Shown here one piece after another: positions 6,748 to 8,923 of a DNA stretch of 8,923 nucleotides. Position 1 is the stretch's first letter. Each line of letters opens with the position of its first letter. Position numbers and translations under genes: made by a program. The DNA lies in assembly GCA_029856445.1 (NCBI GenBank), contig JAHQWY010000140.1, positions 1-8,923 of the forward strand. The letters run 5' to 3'. This DNA is from Promethearchaeia archaeon. GTDB taxonomy: Archaea > Asgardarchaeota > Lokiarchaeia > Sigyniarchaeales > SOKP01. The notes under the pieces were generated by a model. That model did not search any database and was not told the origin of the DNA. It worked only from the letters and a program-made list of their open reading frames with translations.

Positions 6748-7919
6748 AGATTTAAAGGATAATTCCCAAACTTACGGGTAGCCTCCACCATCCATTTTAA
6801 ATTTTGAACTTTAACAGCTGGATGCATATTTGCAGCACTAACGATAAAACCACCACCAGGACCACCTGTCTTTATTGCAAATTTCACTGCATCATATACT
6901 TCCTCTTTACTTCCATAGGTCAAAATATGTGCAACATCGATGTTTCCCATAAGGCAAAGTTTGTCACCTACTCTTTTCTTTACTAATGTTAAATCAACTC
7001 CAGCTGTAGGCTCAAGAGATTGAAGTCCGTCAAAACCACATTCTACTATAAAGTCTAATAACGGTGTAATTTGTCCATCAGAGTGAAGAACTACTTTTCC
7101 TCCTCGTTCATGAACCGTTTCTGTTATTATTTTATATCCTGGAAGAACTAGATCTGTAAACTTTTTTGGACTCATCATAGGACCTGTTTTATATGCGAGG
7201 TCTCCTGATTCAACGAAAACTTCCGCTCCAGCATCCATATAACTTTTATATAGTTCTGCGGTAAATTCAGCGATTACAGTATGTACTTCTTTAATAAATC
7301 TTGGATCTTTTTTTACCATTCGAGCATAAAAAGACCAACCCAATCCTTGACTAGCTGCTTCAAACGTCCCAAGATAATCATTGGTTACAACCACAAAAAT
7401 CTTATCTTTATGCCTTTTATTTATTCTTCTAAAAAATTTTGTAGCGATTTTTTTATATTTATCAAGAGCAGGACCTTCTAAGTTTTCTTTCACTTCTTGC
7501 CATTTTTCTTTTGAGGTTGTAGTACCATAAATATAATATGGATTAAAATTACCTTTATTATTCAAAACTGACCATACTCTACCATATATATCTCCTAAAA
7601 GTAGTGTCCCATCTTCTTGTTCTCCTAACGCATAAAATGGGATTATTCCTACCTGCATCACATCCAAACCAATCTTCGAAGCGGCTTCAACACATCTCGA
7701 AAATACAGTCGTTTCAATTCCTTCAATTAAATTACTCATTTCTTCTATCCAGCCGTCAGGATTATTTTTTTTAACTTGATCGAGCGTATCAAAATCATCA
7801 ATTTCAGGGCTTCCAAGAATTTCATCGCTATTATTAGCATCAATTAAAATCGTATGGCATGGTACTCGATCTGGTTCTTCTAGATTAAGAGCAGCAAGAA
7901 CTCTCTCTCTACATTCCAT
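6744..7919 (-). CDS. uroporphyrinogen-decarboxylase-family (URO-D/corrinoid methyltransferase-like) protein
   Basis: 391-residue soluble protein of the URO-D superfamily, a TIM-barrel family that includes heme-pathway HemE and the MtaA/MtbA-type corrinoid:coenzyme M methyltransferases. It starts CRERVLAALNLEEPDRVPC, the usual opening 'RERvlaal..kePDRvP'. Other marks (numbered from the ATG at 7919): YMDAGAEVFVESGD (about 227-240), GGKVVLHSDGQITPLLD (273-289), FDGLQSLEPTAGVDL (296-310), and LCLMGNID (321-328). The barrel has HSDG where MtaA-type enzymes have the zinc-binding H-x-C, and the late ligand Cys is replaced in FIVSAANMHP (358-367), so this is neither a canonical HemE nor a zinc-type MtaA. 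A methyl-transfer role in C1 or methylated-compound metabolism is the best guess. GTG at 7925 would add two residues; the ATG at 7919 is preferred because AGTGAT lies six bases before it. Confidence 0.87.
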   Translation of the reverse strand: MECRERVLAALNLEEPDRVPCHTILIDANNSDEILGSPEIDDFDTLDQVKKNNPDGWIEEMSNLIEGIETTVFSRCVEAASKIGLDVMQVGIIPFYALGEQEDGTLLLGDIYGRVWSVLNNKGNFNPYYIYGTTTSKEKWQEVKENLEGPALDKYKKIATKFFRRINKRHKDKIFVVVTNDYLGTFEAASQGLGWSFYARMVKKDPRFIKEVHTVIAEFTAELYKSYMDAGAEVFVESGDLAYKTGPMMSPKKFTDLVLPGYKIITETVHERGGKVVLHSDGQITPLLDFIVECGFDGLQSLEPTAGVDLTLVKKRVGDKLCLMGNIDVAHILTYGSKEEVYDAVKFAIKTGGPGGGFIVSAANMHPAVKVQNLKWMVEATRKFGNYPLNL

Positions 7920-7989
7920 AAACACATCACTTTAATACTATTTAATTTTGCGTAAGATTAATTTAATTATACAAACGTGAAAAATAAAA
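7920..7989. other. short spacer between reductase and URO-D-like genes
   Basis: This 70-nt spacer carries, on the minus strand, CGCAAAATTAAATAG, which resembles a BRE plus TATA box whose TTAAATA begins 26 nt before the URO-D-like ATG, a spacing that would give a leaderless mRNA. It also contains the weak AGTGAT ribosome site. The two readings compete, so whether the gene has its own promoter is undecided. Confidence 0.25.
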
Positions 7990-8923
7990 TTACTTTTTTG
8001 TGGCAATCTTCAATAAAATAATAAAAATGTTTGGATTTCTAATAATAAAATTTATTAAAAATGTGAATACATGCGGATTTCTAAGCAGTTTTAAAATAAA
8101 AGTCCTAGGGAAGTCCATATCCCCATAAATATTAATTAATTTCTCAATTTTGCTAGTTTTTATAATTTTAAATAACTTATCGAAATCATTATTACTTAGC
8201 CTTTCTAAAACTGCTCGAATTAAATAATGTATTTTTAATTGTTTTCCGATTGTCGAAAAGCAAGGTTTTTCATAATATCTCCTTATTATTTTCTTGGAAA
8301 ATTTATCATTTTTGAAGCATTTTATTATACAATTTGCAGCGTACTTCGATGCTATGAGAAGATTAATTATACCTCCTCCTGTTGTGGCTTTAACTTGACA
8401 TGCAGAGTCTCCTAATAACATAATATTATCAAAAGAAAGTCTATTCATCATACCATATGGTATAAGTCCCCCTTGTTGATCTATTCTTTGTTTAATATTT
8501 ATATTTAGCTGTCTAAGAAAAATTTTAAAATTTTTTATGGTATTTTGAGAACAAGCCATTCCGATTCGGAAAATCTTATTCCCTTCTGGAACAATCCAGC
8601 CAAATAATTCTTTCCATCTAGAATTAAAATACATTGATGCTTCATTTTCCGCAAAATTGGAGTTAATTCGGATTTGTACAGCAGGGATGATTTTATTTTT
8701 TATACCAAAAGATTCGGCAACTGTAGAGAGTGGTCCATCACATCCTATTAACATCTTTGCTTCAAGAATTCGGTTCGAAGTTTTAATTAATAATCGCTTT
8801 TGGGATCTCTTTCTAATGCGTCTAAAAGACTTATATTTTTCTCCTAGTAAAAACTGAATAGTATCATTATTTCTTACCTTTTCATAAAAAAAAAGATCTA
8901 GAGCTGTTCTATCAATGATATAT
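7990..8923 (-). CDS. geranylgeranyl-reductase-family FAD-dependent oxidoreductase, N-terminus beyond window
   Basis: C-terminal 310 residues of a flavoprotein of the geranylgeranyl reductase/FixC family; in archaea these saturate the isoprenoid chains of membrane lipids. The frame is open from the right edge; the Met at 8754 is internal, because upstream codons continue the family pattern (IIDRTALDLFFYEK, matching the usual 'viDR..fD..l'). Motifs in the visible part: MLIGCDGPLSTV (57-68; the 'vI.ADG..S.vR' motif), FGWIVPEG (107-114), GGLIPYG (151-157), and the FAD-contacting LLGDSACQVKATTGGGI (169-185). The C-terminus carries hydrophobic stretches, as is common for membrane-lipid-acting members. 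The GxGxxG dinucleotide motif should lie to the right of the window. It is followed 70 nt downstream by the URO-D-like gene on the same strand, so a shared transcript is possible. Exact substrate (archaeol precursor, menaquinone or other polyprenyl chain) cannot be set from this part. Confidence 0.9.
   Translation of the reverse strand, partial: YIIDRTALDLFFYEKVRNNDTIQFLLGEKYKSFRRIRKRSQKRLLIKTSNRILEAKMLIGCDGPLSTVAESFGIKNKIIPAVQIRINSNFAENEASMYFNSRWKELFGWIVPEGNKIFRIGMACSQNTIKNFKIFLRQLNINIKQRIDQQGGLIPYGMMNRLSFDNIMLLGDSACQVKATTGGGIINLLIASKYAANCIIKCFKNDKFSKKIIRRYYEKPCFSTIGKQLKIHYLIRAVLERLSNNDFDKLFKIIKTSKIEKLINIYGDMDFPRTFILKLLRNPHVFTFLINFIIRNPNIFIILLKIATKK

Noticed and set aside
6804..7481. Two plus-strand frames (6804-6986 and 7281-7481) inside the URO-D-like gene
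   Set aside because: Both are antisense to conserved URO-D motifs, and their Cys/Phe/Ser-rich translations are typical of reverse-strand shadows.
8752..8754. ATG as start codon of the reductase gene
   Set aside because: The 56 upstream codons are open and contain the IIDR...D pattern of the family, and a start here would remove most of the FAD-binding domain.
8657..8857. 66-codon plus-strand frame over the reductase region
   Set aside because: It is antisense to the reductase frame, which stays open with family motifs to the right edge.
1..8923. Search for tRNA, rRNA, CRISPR repeats, insertion sequences and prophage genes
   Set aside because: No cloverleaf-like segment, regularly spaced repeat, transposase or phage gene was seen by eye in any gap; gaps are short and AT-rich.

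Overview
The window looks like a piece of an archaeal genome, most likely an Asgard archaeon (Promethearchaeota, Lokiarchaeia-like). It is strongly AT-rich. The key evidence is a gene in which a longin-like N-terminal domain is fused to a Ras/Arf-type small GTPase domain, an architecture typical of Asgard genomes. It sits beside other archaeal-type genes: a geranylgeranyl-reductase-family flavoprotein (archaeal isoprenoid lipid saturation), an M42 aminopeptidase and a URO-D-family methyltransferase-like protein. The lineage assignment is inference from gene content, not from a marker gene.

Layout, left to right. (1) 1-799, +: the C-terminal part of an M42 metallo-aminopeptidase, cut by the left edge. 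(2) 786-2234, -: a GPH-type sugar/cation symporter whose 3' end overlaps the peptidase tail-to-tail by 14 bp. (3) 2409-3290, -: a soluble protein with a class I glutamine-amidotransferase-like fold but no visible catalytic Cys; it has the only strong Shine-Dalgarno in the window. (4) 3457-5157, +: a membrane-anchored alpha/beta hydrolase with an intact Ser-Asp-His triad joined to an eight-helix membrane domain; a 10-bp perfect inverted repeat lies just before its start and a T12 tract just after its stop. (5) 5305-6339, +: the longin-like/small GTPase fusion, with unusual G1 and G3 motifs. (6) 6385-6747, +: a three-helix small membrane protein 45 nt downstream, probably co-transcribed. (7) 6744-7919, -: a URO-D/corrinoid-methyltransferase-like protein that converges on gene 6 with a 4-bp overlap. 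(8) 7990-8923, -: a geranylgeranyl-reductase-family flavoprotein whose N-terminus lies beyond the right edge; it is upstream of gene 7 on the same strand.

How they may work together. There is no single obvious pathway. The functional themes are the membrane (symporter, membrane hydrolase, small membrane protein, lipid reductase), peptide or sugar catabolism, and possibly methyl-group metabolism. The pair 5305-6747 is the best candidate for a small regulatory module: a cytosolic GTPase-like switch with a longin-like domain and a membrane partner. No tRNA, rRNA, CRISPR array, transposon or phage gene was seen. All intergenic gaps are under 180 nt.
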